DNA of 64,000 nt, from positions 25,463,608 through 25,527,607 of the forward strand of contig NC_088300.1 in NCBI RefSeq assembly GCF_032854445.1, read 5' to 3'. Numbering within the stretch: the stretch's first letter is position 1; every line of letters starts with the position of its first letter. The notes under the pieces are model-generated. The model was not told the DNA's origin, did not search any database, and worked only from the letters and a program-made list of their open reading frames with translations. Positions 36,365-49,600 of the stretch are shown piece after piece. This DNA comes from Liolophura sinensis (taxonomy: Eukaryota > Mollusca > Polyplacophora > Chitonida > Chitonidae). The position numbers and the translations under genes are program-made.

Positions 36365-36480
36365 TGCGGATGATCATGGGTTTCTCTGGGGCTCTGTCCG
36401 GTTTCCTACCACCATAATGCTGGCTGCTGTTGTATAAGTGAAATATTCTTGAGTATGGCGTAAAGCACCAACAGAAAATA
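36365..36480 (+). mobile_element. SINE family A copy, 3' half
   Basis: It starts at gcggatgatcatgggtttct and passes ggtttcctaccaccataatg and ctgttgtataagtgaaatat, ending attcttgagtatggcgtaaa. It abuts the last recognisable IMMP1L exon, and that gene's open frame runs into it on the opposite strand. Confidence 0.8.
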
Positions 36481-39197
36481 CAAAATGATACTATTTATCA
36501 AACACACCCTGTAGAAGACCCTGCTCCGGAGCAAGCCATATGGGATAGCACCATAGGTTCTGGAGTCTGTGGAGTTGGAAGTATTATCACCCTCAAGCCA
36601 TACATGACCTTTAGGAACCTGAAATGAACAGAAAATTCATTACCTACACCAAGCACATACAAGGTAAGAGGAGGAATGAGATCGGGGGTGGAAAGCAAAT
36701 GCTAAACTCATTCAGTACCATTCTAAAGAATGTTTAGCATACATCACTGCAGTGACATTTATGAGACAGAAAAACCAGGGAGAGCCCAGAAAGACATTTA
36801 CACCTGTCTCCTGATGAACCTTCTGATGTAAAACCATGTCAGATCTAATGAGATTTGTTTGATTTACGGTACTTGGTTTTGTACACTGTCCTAAATAATA
36901 TTCCACTTGTACCACTGCGGCCCGAACTTTGGCATTGGTATATTAAGAGCTGGATACGCAATCTTGCATTTCTGATGAAGGGTAATTGTAATTATGTAGC
37001 CGTCTCAACTGCCTGGCAATAACCACATTTAGCTTTTTGGCTTCCTGGCAGACATATTTACATTAAGAGACAAAGTCTCTGATTTGCTATGAGGACAATT
37101 AAAAGGCCTGGGTAGGTACATGTAGTGCTTAACCCCTGAGATTACAAATTTTATACTGGGTACCTCCACCGTATTGCCAATACTGTAACAGAAACTTCTA
37201 CAGCAACATATTAAACACAATATAATTTAACAAATAAACAAAACTGTGAAAAACACAATTTACACTCCACAATGATGTTTGAATAACCCTCAACAACCTT
37301 GAACAAGAAAACAAGAACCTGTACCTAAATATATATACATGTAATTGTTTCAATACCATAATCCCCTGTTACATCTTGTAGAATAGACAGGGAAACAAGT
37401 TTAATAAATGATAGGTTTGGTCTTTTAGGGTAAACAAAAAAAAGAACCTTTAAGGAATTCAGTTTAATTGCTGAAGGAATACTTACCAATGAGTGTGTAT
37501 CATTTTTGGGCATGAACACTCGATCACCCTCCATAGCAACCACACGTTTACAGATATACTGACGTGGGTTTGTCGGGGAGTGAGCGATTACTATGTCACC
37601 TCTGGAAAATACAGAAACTCAAGTTTATACTATTTTTCTCAACAAATATGCACTTTCATTTTTCACATTTATTCATCATTTCTTTTAGAGTTTTATTTGT
37701 TTATTTAATTGTTCATTGATGCCAGGATACTCAATGAATGAGCGCCCAGCAAAAAAACATTTGGCAATTTGCTGACAAACTTTCCCACATGCAACATATA
37801 GATATGGCCAGAAGAAGGGTCAATGACAAGTTGTCTTCTATGAATATTACATACACACTGTTCAAATAGCCACACAAAAGCTGTCAACCGCTTGTTGTCA
37901 CCAATGCCCCATAAGCTGTCAGAGTGGAGGAATCTACAAATAGAAACCTGAAGGAAACCACAGTTATCTAGCAAGATACTAGACAAACAGAGCCCTGAAA
38001 AAAAAGACACCATATCTCACCTGATTGACCTTTCAGCCCAGAGGCAAGATATAAGGTACTGCGATTTGGTTTTAAAACTGCTTTGACTAAATTTGCTACA
38101 GGTATATTTCAAATTAATCTAAACCCCAACATACTTTAATGAGAGGTCTTGCTATATATGTATTTCAAGGCATATGCTATAAACATATGCAAAATTACTA
38201 AAAAGTTAACATAGAACATTTGTTTCATAATGTTCATGTCATCTTAATAGCATTTGGTTTCCTCTTTAGTTAAAGACTTGTCGTCAATCTCTTACAATGT
38301 AAATGCAATACTGACTTTTGTACATGGTTTCTCAGCACAGACACATGCTCTGTCAACACAATGTCATTGGTATGGATGGTTGGCTCCATGGAAGGTCCAC
38401 TACACTGCAAGTACATGAAAAAACAAAGTTCAAACCAAAGTTTCTCTGACAAGAATCTCATGAAGATTTCCATGAAATTTTGGAATGGTTATCATTCAAC
38501 AGGAAACTAGATTATGACACTGAAATACAGTGTATGCATTTGATGTTTTCAGAAAAGAAACTAAAGTCATTTCAAAACAATTTTGCTTCAAATTGAGTTA
38601 TGTGTAAATAAGATCAACTTGATAAAAAGAATAACTCAGCAAATTAACCTCTGGAAATTTTGTAATTCACAAACTTGGTATTAAAGGGCAGTCAGACAGA
38701 CCACAGTAATGCCTGTAAACCTTACAAGATGAATGTTAAAAACTGTTAATCAAACAGAATTACCCTAAATAACTACAAATTTTATTCATGATTAGCTTGC
38801 CCATTTTGCATGATTCTGAGAGTTCTATTGATTTTAGAAAGGTATTTTGAGGTTGGCTGGGGACATGGGATCATATTCTACTGGAAAATTTTAAGTTTCA
38901 GCACCAAAAATAATGTCTTGTGACGTTCATTTGCCTCTAAAAATGCATTTTTGTGGCTGAAATTCAGTTAGGATACATGTATCTGCAATATGTGTAGCAA
39001 CCTTCACAACAAAGAACACCCAACTGAAGAAATGTTACTAGCTGTGTTGAATGCTGCAGAAGACCAATAATTCATAGCTGTCAACTTACCACAACAAAGT
39101 CAGCACCATACTCCAAGGCACAGTGAGCAATGCAACCATATTGCACCAGGTAACCTAAAACTCCACTACATCGGAGGATGAAGCGTGGGATGTACAT
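36406..39197 (-). CDS. IMMP1L: Mitochondrial inner membrane peptidase subunit 1
   Basis: Exons in transcript order: 39197-39090, 38404-38316, 37601-37487, then one starting at 36618. The S26 signal-peptidase fold is evident. N-terminal membrane segment: [18 protein letters not shown]. Box with the catalytic Ser: [10 protein letters not shown] (Ser41). Box with the catalytic Lys: [12 protein letters not shown] (Lys84). C-terminal box: [20 protein letters not shown], then [14 protein letters not shown]. The protein cleaves sorting signals of intermembrane-space and inner-membrane proteins. The first three exons are clear and in phase. The end is uncertain: after VFYR the frame continues to a TAG at 36408-36406 through an inverted SINE, giving about 174 residues with a tail unlike the family's usual IWPLSDFG-type ending. 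A weak donor (AGG|GTGTGT) after VFYR suggests that a last exon was missed. Confidence 0.9.
37715..37965 (-). mobile_element. Dispersed repeat, family C, inverted, in an IMMP1L intron
   Basis: It shares the phrases ttggcaatttgctgacaaac (46890 copy: ttggcaatttactgaccaac), caatgacaagttgtcttcta, and gtcaccaatgccccataagc (other copy: gtcacccaggctccatgtga). The flanking phrase gccaggatactcaatgaat may be a decayed SINE tail. Class uncertain. Confidence 0.55.
38810..38985 (+). repeat. Dispersed repeat, paired with 42465-42645
   Basis: The order gattctgagagttc, then gaggttggctggggacatgg, then tagaaaattttaagtttcagcacc-like, then tttgtgacatt-like, then ttcctctgaaaat-like is shared by both copies. Both are on the plus strand, about 3.65 kb apart, either side of the IMMP1L/333-residue-gene promoter region. 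Element class unknown. Confidence 0.55.
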
Positions 39198-40307
39198 CCT
39201 AGCACTGCAAACCGAGTCACTGGGGGAAACTCAAAGTTGTTATCCACATGGTTACTCTGTGACAGAAAGCAGTACATATGATAGTTCTCAAATGGATATT
39301 GCCGCTGTAATTCTAGTACATTGTGTTCACAGGCATATTAGATAGAGCTGAAAAAAAAAATACAGGGCCATATCTTGAAGAACATTACAGGTTCTGATCC
39401 CAACTTTTAATGGCACCGTGACTGTGCACAAATAAATTTCAAAAATGCAACTCAAAATGATGCTTTCTAAGAGCTTTAGTCTGTGAATGAAAGAAATTTA
39501 TTTGAAAAATTTTTTCATGTGAAAACTTTATATTTTATATATTTTTGTTTAAATTTACTAGTTAGTTTTAATACAGGCTGCATAGTTTAGGTGGCTCAAA
39601 TTAGAATGGGAGCTCAAACATTTTCCAAAACTAAACACTTTACAAAACTAAACTGACTCCAAATATGGCCCCGACTTACGTCGCTTTCTGCCATATTGAA
39701 AACTCAATTCTGAAAGTGACAGGGTACGTGTTTGTAGTTCAATAACTTCATGATCCCCTGGCTCTAGAAAGCTCTAAACCTTGACTAACCACGGATGAGG
39801 GGGAGGGTGGGGTGGGGTGGGGGGGGGGGGCTAGTGGTAGTGTAAATGAAAGTGTAGAGCTATCTAGAGCCTGGGACTGTATATAATAGTCCCAGCTAGA
39901 GCTGATCAGCTAATGATCACCAAGATTCGAATTCGAACACGAAGGGCAATTTTCATAAACATCTCTGCTTTGACACTATTAACAAACACATTGCATCTTT
40001 TCCTGCCAGATACTGGCTGAAAACCTTATGTTTCTTGCGCCGATGTCTTTCGAATGACTATCATCTAGTGTTCTTCTGCGTCACTCATCCTTGTCAAATG
40101 GCATGCTGGATGCATGTGTTATGTTGTTGTTGTTGCTGTCGTGCTTCGGACCTTTCCGTTATTTTCCGGCACGCCTCGGACTTTCTACCCAGAGTGCAAG
40201 GTGAAACGTTCACATGGTAACTAGGGAAGCCGTGTTCCACAACAACAAGGCCGGCTGAACTGAGACTCTTATCATTTGAGGGCTTCGTCCGGCAAAAATA
40301 GGAGAAA
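39198..40307. promoter_or_regulatory. Shared head-to-head promoter region of IMMP1L and the 333-residue gene
   Basis: 1.1 kb separates the two start codons, which face away from each other. It holds a G-rich run (39799-39830) and a stretch of higher GC around 40130-40300, which could be the core of a bidirectional promoter. No TATA box was assigned. Confidence 0.35.
39799..39830 (+). other. G-rich tract, potential G-quadruplex
   Basis: It reads gggggagggtggggtggggt, followed by a run of about twelve G. At least four runs of three or more G occur within 32 bases. It sits upstream of both flanking genes. Confidence 0.6.
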
Positions 40308-43300
40308 ATGCCCAAAGACATCATATACGCCACTGGTGACCGGCGCCAAGACTGGCACCAAACTACCACGGAAGTAGCACACCACTACAGGCCAGGATAT
40401 TACTTCCCTAGCTCTAAATTCCAGGTAGGTTTTACAACTTGAAGTTAACTTTTTCATTGAATGCTGAATGACATTGACGTGAAGAAGGGTCCACAAACTG
40501 ATACTCCCTAACTAACGGTCAAAACTGTCACTGTCACCTGTGGATAAATGTACACGCTTTAAAAATAGTAAGGTGTCTTCAGTCTGTAAGACAGACCAGA
40601 GCAGAGGTACATTTAAAATAAAAACTGTGGTTTTATTATATTGGCATTGATTGCATGATATAATGTGTATGTTTCACACGTAGGCCTTCTTGATCTTCTT
40701 GCGTGATGAAATAATCATATTCCATAATTAATTTGCCAAATGATTTATGTGAACTTTACAGGCTCGAGAAATGGTTTGTATAAATTTACAAGAAATTTCT
40801 CTTTGTTTTAGTCGCATAGAAAGGCATAACACCTAGAGTACCATATATGAGACAAATGTTTAACATTTGTGCTCTTAGTTTAAAGATACCAGTGCATGTA
40901 GGTCTGTTACTTGAAATCTACTCGTACATTTGCTCATCATTTTTGCCTTTTCATTTCCAGTTGTTACATGCTGGAAGTTCATTATGTTGTCTCACACATT
41001 CTCAACATAGTCTTGTTATTAATAAGTAGAGGTTGGTGTGCAAACCTGTGCACGTTAGAAATTAATTATATCTGTATATGCCTACATTATGAAAATGTAA
41101 CATCAATGTACATCCTTACAATGATCACTGTGTGAGACAAAATTATAATAATTATATATAGTTGATAGAATGAAGGCTTTTTTGTGTCAGTAGTGTACAT
41201 TTTGTATTACTTCACTGTTTGCCACTGTTTCAGATTGCTATTTGTAATACTAACAATGAACTAGTTGTGTACATGTAGCATACATGTATGTAAATCAAAA
41301 TACATGTGTATATGGCATCACATTATTAAATGTAAATTACAGTACCGGTACAGTATTTACCTTATAAAGAGTATGAACTGATGTGAAATAAATAAATGTT
41401 TTGCATCCATCTAAAGATTGTTTAAAATACTTTTTAATGAAAGACAAAACATCCTTTTATTAGGATTTTTATTCTAATGCAAATTATACCCTCATTATTT
41501 ATCTACCAGTGTTCAACATTTGAAACAGATTCTAATGTCAGTTTTAAAGTGTAAATAATGCAGTAAGCATCCATGATTTTTTGTGAGCATTTTATTGATA
41601 AATCATAACTTCACTCATTGTGTTATTACATCAAAGAATTTGATTGTTTAAGTGTCTTTTGTGGGAGTTTGACAGTTACTTAGAAAAAGACTTTACCTTA
41701 TTACCCTTATCGGGTTACTGTTTTTTTTTCTTTCAGGCAGTGCTGTATGAACCTCTCCCATCTGATTTAGCTAAACCTGACCAAATCACAAACGACCAAA
41801 AGTATGGAACAACAACAGGAACATTTCATGACAGAAAATACAAAGATGGGAAATATGGAAACACCCCGCATGTCAAAGCACCAAGTCTCAGAAAAGTCAA
41901 TTACATCAAGGACCATGTAGAACAGGTACTGTATTGTACTTAATGGGGATATCATCACTAGTATTTGAGACATCACATCACTTATTCAAACATAAGACAG
42001 GTGAAAAATAACGAGGGAATGTGTAGGAACTGAAGAACAATGGACAATATTCTAAAAACTGTGCTTGCTAATGATCAGAAATTATGGTGTGTTAAAGCAA
42101 CACAATCCACACAATATGGATGAAATTGTAAACACCAACAAAGCGTAGTTTCAAACTTGTGTCACCGTTAGTTTTCACTAACTTCCAAGTTTAATATTCA
42201 GACTATATCTTCTATATATTTACATCATCTGCACGTGTAAAGCCTGTAGGCACGAGTGAAACAGCAAGTGCCCAGATGCGAGAAGATTTGACTAGCTGTT
42301 CAGAGAATTTTAACATTATAATTCTTTTCACTGTAAGTCGACATTTGCCTTTAAATTTTAACTCCTTTTCTTAGAAAATATGCATCATTTGCCATTTTGT
42401 CTTTTTAGAGCATTAAAGCAGTCATATTGAGCCATTGTTTATGTAAATTCTGAACACCCAAAACTACCTAAAATTGATTCCAAAGGGGTCTGTTGGCTGC
42501 AGGAGGATGGTTTGTTTGGAAGGTAGAATGATAACCCTACTAGAAAAATGTGAGTTTTAGCACCAAATAAACTATTTTGTGACATTTATATTCCTCTGAA
42601 AATACCCTTTTTTGGGCTAAATTTCAGGCCATTTATAGTAAAAAATGAGGGAGTAAGCCAATATCACATGTTGAGCCAATATTACATTCATGTCAAGACA
42701 TTCCCAAAACGTGTTGATTGTAATAAACTGTGTCATTTTCTGCCAGCAGTATCTTCCACATTTGCATGGCTTAAGTGCACCTTCAAATTTACTGATTATA
42801 GCTGTACATTGATACATGTTACTTTTATTAAGGACCTCACATAAAATAGTAACATGTACAGACACCATTATTAACAAACGTTACATTAAAAAAAATCAAA
42901 CTATTCGGAAGCATTTCATTCAAGCCAACTTTTAACTGCTTTAGAGAAAGCACCAGGTAATAAATAGTTTTCTTCATTGTTAGTACACTTGTGTGTAATT
43001 TGATGTTCATGTTTATTGTTTTCTTAACAGCTTGGCTCAGGAGGATGGAAGAAACCACTGACAATGGGAAACCAGATGTCAGAAACCCGTGAACAGTATC
43101 AAGCCAAGCCTGGACTCAAAGACCACTATAAGTTTGATGATGTCTTTGTCCCCCCTTCATTCCTTGTCCACGATCACCATAATAATGGCCCCTCAAAGGT
43201 TTGTACTATTACTTGTCAACTTGTAGGTATACAATACATTTCCATTATTAAATACATACGTATATAATTAGCACAGGCAGCAGTATTGGCTTTGTTGTAA

Positions 43301-45102
43301 TATTGTGTATTGACATTTACATCTTTGCAGTACGGTCAGGCATCTTCACAAAACCCTAAGCTGCAGGGTGAACCATGGTATGTAAAGGACAAGAGCTTAC
43401 TGCGTTTGCTGGACCCATACTGCACAACAACTCAGCGAGACCACAGATACTTCACTCCAAGTGAACTGAAGAAATACCCAAAGAAGGACATAGCTACATA
43501 TTGGCAGTGTGAAGAATACCCCAAGTCTTGGGGACATGGCCTAAAACACAAGTGAGCTAGTGTTATATGTTGTGTACACACCTGAAATCTGCCATTTGTC
43601 TGTCCGCTTTAAAGTGTTGTTGAGTTAGAGTTCGTCAATCATCAGATTGAATAAATTGATCGGAAATAATTTTGTTAGGCAATGGTACATTTCCTCCGAG
43701 TTCCAACAGGTGACCTAGATGAGAACTTTGCTATCAGTGACATGTGGTATAAGCACACATTTATTAACATTAATATATAAGAGTTTTGATACTTAATTCA
43801 ATTTTGGTTTAGTGACAATTGAATAAACCTGTACTACATTTATTCCAGCCCTGTCCCTAAAGATACAGTGCCACGAGAACGCCTGCCAATGAGAGACCCG
43901 ATTTGGTTTAAGACACCAACCAAAATCCCTCGTATACCCAAATCCCTGGTTCCAGTCCCGCACACGTAAGTAAAAACATGCATAGCAAAATAAAATATTC
44001 ACAGGTGTGGCCTGTCACTATTCAATTTTTCACGTTGGCATTGCGTATAACAATAACAACTAGATTATCTCCCTTTAATCCGCTTCATTGTATGTTGCCT
44101 TCCCTTGATATGAAATTGTAACATGCTAAGTCTTTCACCGACCTTGATCTGAGCTTTCATAACATAAATAATTCAGTATTGTAAATTAATGTGATGGTTA
44201 TAAAATATCCTTGGATACCCAAAGATGTGTTGAGGCGGTGATAAAATATTACATTGTTACATTTTACATCATTATCATCATAAACACACCATAAAAGTGT
44301 GTGATTCACATGCTTGTTAAAAGTTTACCAGCAGAAGACACCATCAGCATTTCATACAGGTACGTACATCGAACCACAGCTCATTTTTGCAACAAAATTC
44401 CTCTGTCCTTTCAGTGGATTGAAATCTGAACAAATGGCATCATTCACACGGCCCTCTGATGTGAGAATGAAGGAGAATTACTTCTGTCCCGTAGACACAC
44501 CTTTCGTATTACCAGGTATGTGTATGCAATACTATACATATATCACGTGCTTGTAACCAGTTTATCTGGATGTTTTTTCTACCTTCAACTTTTCGGTGGA
44601 GTTCAAGTTAACCACAGAAATGTGAATTGGAACATTGTGACGTCAATTTGTGACAGTGCATTTATCTGACTGTCAATGTCACAAAAATTGCTAACTTTTT
44701 GGGAAACCTCGAATGATGTTATGACATTCTGTTCTTAAGAGTAAAAGGCAAATAGGTGATAGAGATTTTCTCTGTTACATCACATTAGACATTTGTAAAG
44801 ATGAATATTAAAAATATATAATGAATTATCTTCACAAAGAAAACTTGCACAAGCAGTTTTTTTGTGAAAATTCAGAGCTTGCAGTTCACCTATAAAAATT
44901 GGACAAATAATCTGATAATGCATGGTACTTCCAGTCAGGCAGGTACCAGTAGTGACAGGTAGTGGCATCAGAAGATGGATTTGTTGTTAAAATATTTGTA
45001 TTTATCTTTTCAGATCCTGGCAGCAAATCTGTGATGACAGCACCAAAAATGTACATGACGGAATATGAAAATGTGGGCAGTGGAAAACCAATCACAGTTT
45101 AA
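40308..45102 (+). CDS. Unrecognised 333-residue protein, seven exons
   Basis: Exons: 40308-40424, 41737-41925, 43031-43198, 43331-43551, 43849-43965, 44415-44515 and 45014-45102. All have GT-AG borders and continuous phase, and the sum is exactly 334 codons. The start ATG follows GGAGAAA, and the first residues are MPKDIIYATGDRRQDW. I do not recognise the family with confidence. The protein has no signal peptide, membrane segment or catalytic motif. It is rich in Pro, Tyr, Trp, Lys and His and is built of short aromatic or proline-rich segments (WYVKDKSLLRLLDPYCTTTQ, TYWQCEEYPKSWGHGLKHN, PIWFKTPTKIPRIPKSLVPV). This style is common in microtubule-inner or sperm/cilia-associated proteins, and the TEPP/SPMIP8 family is a guess I could not test. 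The exon structure and codon phase make it a real gene. It is head-to-head with IMMP1L. Confidence 0.85.
42465..42645 (+). repeat. Dispersed repeat, second copy of the 38810-38985 element
   Basis: Phrases shared with the other copy: ggtctgttggctgcaggagg, agaaaaatgtgagttttagc, accaaataaactattttgtg, acatttatattcctctgaaa. It lies in intron 2 of the 333-residue gene. Confidence 0.55.
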
Positions 45103-46694
45103 CTTTGCAGATGAAAATGTTATGAGACACCATTTTGCAGGACATAAAACCAAAATCACACACTTAAATGTGATGTAATTTGGCTAGATGACAATATAGC
45201 ACAAAAAACTTTGTGGTCCCAAAAAGCAGTGAAGTTGGAGATTCAAAAATTGTATATTTACATTTTTTATGTAAAAATGTTTTACAGTTTTTAAATATAT
45301 TTCACGATTTTTGTCTGCTTCAGTATTGATAAAACAGCATTATTTTATACACAGCTTTTTACCCCAGCCTTTCTTGTATACTGTTATGAGTATCATTCTG
45401 ATGTCATATGACTAAAATATATCTTGCCCACTCATTTTCGTTTTTCGTAACAATGTGCAAGAAAGGCAGTATGGCCGACTGATTACTTTGTAAATGAAAT
45501 GTCAATTTATTCCACAACTCAAGCAGTATTGAATGTGCTACACACAGAAATGATTTCCCAAAAAACTGTTGCTACTGTAAAGAGTAAAACACGTGTTCTA
45601 AGGATGATTTTATAACTGATGACAGATTTTAGAAAGATTTTTATGTCCGTGTATTGTACAGATATAAAGCTTTATTCTTTACAAAACCTACCAGTAATCT
45701 GGGTTTAGTTTGATTTACATTTAAGTCCGTCCTTTTCATATACTTACATCCCATTTACTGATGTAGCCTATGATTGCCTTTATTATTTGATTTAATTCAC
45801 ATGATCCTGTAGCATGTGTGCTTTTCACTTGACAGTTTCCTTGTGAAATTCCCAGATCAAGCTTACGACTGAAACATTGAGTTGTTTTTGTTTGTACATA
45901 AAATTCCATGCTATGGATTTATTTTAATAATTGTACAAATGGTAAAATATACCCCATGTAATTGGAAAAAAGAGAAGACATTTGTTTTGTGTTCATATTT
46001 TGTCACTTGTATTTTGTATTAAAAACACCATTCAAGAACATACTGATCAGAGACACAATTGATGCATTCTTGGAACATGCACATAGGACAGGGACTCCTA
46101 TGTGGACGGTTCAAACAGGGACATTTGGATAAAGCATGCTCTCACTGCAGCTGATGCATACCTGACAACTGAGGTCAGAACTCAAATCCAGCTCTTGCCT
46201 GTTTAAGTGTGGCGCTTCAAGTCAGATGCTTTTTAAGTACGTGGCAAACAGGGTGACTTACCCTGGGCTGCAGCCTGGTTTCCTCCACTAGAAAAAAAGG
46301 ACATGTCAGGTACAGCATTAAAACCCCACTCAAATATATCAATGTAAGTGTCACTGGTGGGCATGAATCAACAGCCTTTATTAACACAACAAGTTTGAAT
46401 CCATGGACTGGTTTGCCTTTATACATGTATGAGGGTAACAGGTCCAGGTACTGGCTGGAGTATGACAAGGCCAACATTGTTTCCTGGGACCACATTTTCA
46501 TGGAATTTCACCACTCCTTTTCCTAAAGGAAATCTGCCCACAAAATCTTGGTGAGTCTAGCAGGCTTTTGCCTAATAAGAACAGGAAGCACAGAGCACAA
46601 TATTTAAATTGCTGTACTTGTGTTGATCCCACGGGAGAATGAGTATTCAGGTTGCACACTAATGTGGATTCCAATATGTCCATAATGTCTGTTG
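45103..46694. other. 3' flanks of two convergent genes
   Basis: 3' UTR of the 333-residue gene (+) and of the YTH gene (-). ATTAAA near 46018 is a possible plus-strand poly(A) signal. The minus-strand AATAAA at 46377-46382 is a possible signal for the YTH gene, about 310 nt after its stop. 46160-46335 contains a degenerate SINE-like phrase (cagcctggtttcctccacta). No further gene was seen. Confidence 0.4.
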
Positions 46695-49600
46695 TTATGT
46701 CTGTTCTGGAGGGTATGACAGGAAGTTATCATAGCGCAGCTTCAGTAACCAAGCCTCTGTCTGTCTCCTCATCTCATCTGAGGGTTCCTCCACATCACAT
46801 TTGTTAGCTTCTATAACTTCCAGTAACCTGTAAAGTTGTGAATTGTAGCTGATTTATTTACTTATTCATTTTTTTATTTGACATGTAACATCATACTCAA
46901 CTATTTTCCCCTTGTACCAATGTCCATCAATTTTATGGGTGGTACAAAGAGCCTTAGAGGGGAAAACCACAGTTCTTTGGCAATTTACTGACCAACTTTC
47001 CAACGTGATGTGCACATATGGACATCATACTGGTAAAAAACAACTGATCTTTAGCCAATGTTAGACAGTGTGAAAGGCCTCACAAAGGCGTCACCGACCG
47101 CCTACTGTCACCCAGGCTCCATGTGAGAATGAGCCAATCTACAAATTCCCTCTTCAAGGCCAACATTGATCTGACACCTTGTGAGACCTGGATTGTATTT
47201 TACAGGGAATACACACACGAACACAAATGCCTTGGTGAGCTTGACCAACAAAAACATCAATTTGTATTTCCTACATCAGACCAAATTGCTAAAGACAGGC
47301 TGAGTCATTGGTATTACTGCAATTTTAGAACTATTACAAATAACGATGCTTTTATTAAAAGGCTAATCCTGTAATCCTGGCGAAGAATCTAAATCTCCAA
47401 TTCCTGAAGTTTCAACTGAATCTTAGACATCAACACATAAAGATTCAAAACTATCTGGCCGCCATAAGACTTAGAAAAATGAAATATAGGATATCAGTTG
47501 CAGGTTACACAAGTACACACAGACATCCATGATTTCAGAAATATGAGAAATTTTACATTCCAAGGGCACTTTGCCAGTTACAAAATTTTGTACAATATAC
47601 AAGTAATCATACCCTGCAGAGACAGGTTTTTTTATTATCCCACATCAGACAGATTACTTTGCTTTTCATTGGACAGCAACATGTACATTCCCATATCCTG
47701 TAGCCATTGTCATGTCTGCTGATTAGGTTATCTCCCTTTGTTCACGTGATAATGGTCACATAACTGAAATAATTCGCCCATATATCAATCTTCTGTGCTG
47801 AATTGATGCGTCTTTAGAAGGATAAATTCATTTACATGATTACTCGTTAACAGGATGCAGAAATAGATGGTGTCAGTAACCCTCATATTGGGTGAGGCGT
47901 TAGAGGGTTGCTGACACCCATATATTTCCATATCTTATCATTCAGTAACCAAGCAACTACTAGAGCACACTGCTGAGTAAGTGTGATGGATAGCTCTACA
48001 TGTGCTTAGCAATATAGGCGTGTAGAAAAGGACTACATACTCTTCTATCAGTTGCCTGGCCTCCAGACCAGTTATCTCCCCTCTCCTGACTTTCAGTAAC
48101 TGTTGTCTTTCCAAGCTCTCCTCCTCTCTGTATACACACAGCCGCTTAAGGGTCACATCCCTGTTGCCAAACCAGAGCATGATTTAAAACCATTTCTTAC
48201 ATAGTCAACATACAAACAACGAAACATAAACTGCAAAAAATAGTAAAGAAATCCCCCAAACCACAGAAGTGAAATCAGAGAGTTTATATCCAAAATGATA
48301 TATTTGATATGGTTTTAGAACTTAATCTGAGGAGCCACATTAAAAATCTGTGCACAAAATTTCATCCAAACCAGACAATATCTGATGCAGTTATTGCACA
48401 GAAAACTACATCAAATCAAATTCAAGGAAATTATTAAATTTTATGCAAAGGCTCTGGTTGATCTGAGGTTAAAACACAATATACCTGAACACAAAATGTT
48501 ATCAAAATCAGACAATATTTGAAATAGTTATTGCACAGAAACCCAGGTGGGACAGACGGACAGACAGGTTTATATTAATATCTCTGAAGTATGAACTGAA
48601 AAAAGTATACAAATCCCTTTCTATGTGAATGAAAAAATTCTACTCTAAAATGCAAAATTTGTCAAAGGTATGAAAAAAAAATTATTGTTTTTTTATAATT
48701 AGTGATACATGCTATACAGAAGATTAGTGCTTTGGGCAGTAGATAGAAGCAGAATACCTACCTTGCATTTTGTAACAAACGCAAAATGATGTATACAAGC
48801 TTGGAGAGTTTTGGAGTGAGAAGATTGTGTGGACTTTGATCCTTCATCCACTTTTCAAACTGTTTCAGACCTTTTGATCCCAGGCCATCCCTTAGGTATT
48901 TCTCCAGGCATAAACTGTAAATGTGGAAAGTCATACTACATGCATTAAGGTACAGCATGTAATATGATGTAAACATATTTGCTATGTTGACATAAATTTG
49001 GTGTTAATCAGTGGAGATGTACCTGTGCTATGTATTTTGTAGCTTGGGTCCAGATATCATTTTTTTTTCTATTTCTCCCTTGAAAAGGTAAATTGATGTG
49101 ACTAACCGTATAATGAGAAACCTGTCCCTTAAAAACTCACCTGTGTAGAAACAAGTCTCGATGAGCCAAGAATTGCCTCCACCTGTCACTGCAATGTGTG
49201 ATGGAGGATGGATGTAAAAACAAGGTCTCCACACATCTTGGGTCTCCCTGAGTCAGCAGTTCACAATAACGATGAACTTCATGTACTGTGTAGTCATAAC
49301 TCTCTCCTTCTCTGTTCTACATGGAAATGAAAGACTGATGTAAAAACATGGTTTCTACACATCTGGGTGTCTCCCTGAGTCAGCAGTTCACAATAATCAA
49401 GCACTGTTTTATTATCAGAGAAAGAGAATGGTTGAGCAGCTGGATATGTCACAGAACTAATTAAAACAATCATAAGAAAAAATGAAAAGCAAATAAAAAT
49501 TATGAAAAAGAATTTTAAAAGCTGTACCTAGCATACCTTTATTGTGTGTTTAGGAGGTTCCAGTCCCAGCACAGCTTTGGTATCCGCTTGATACACAATA

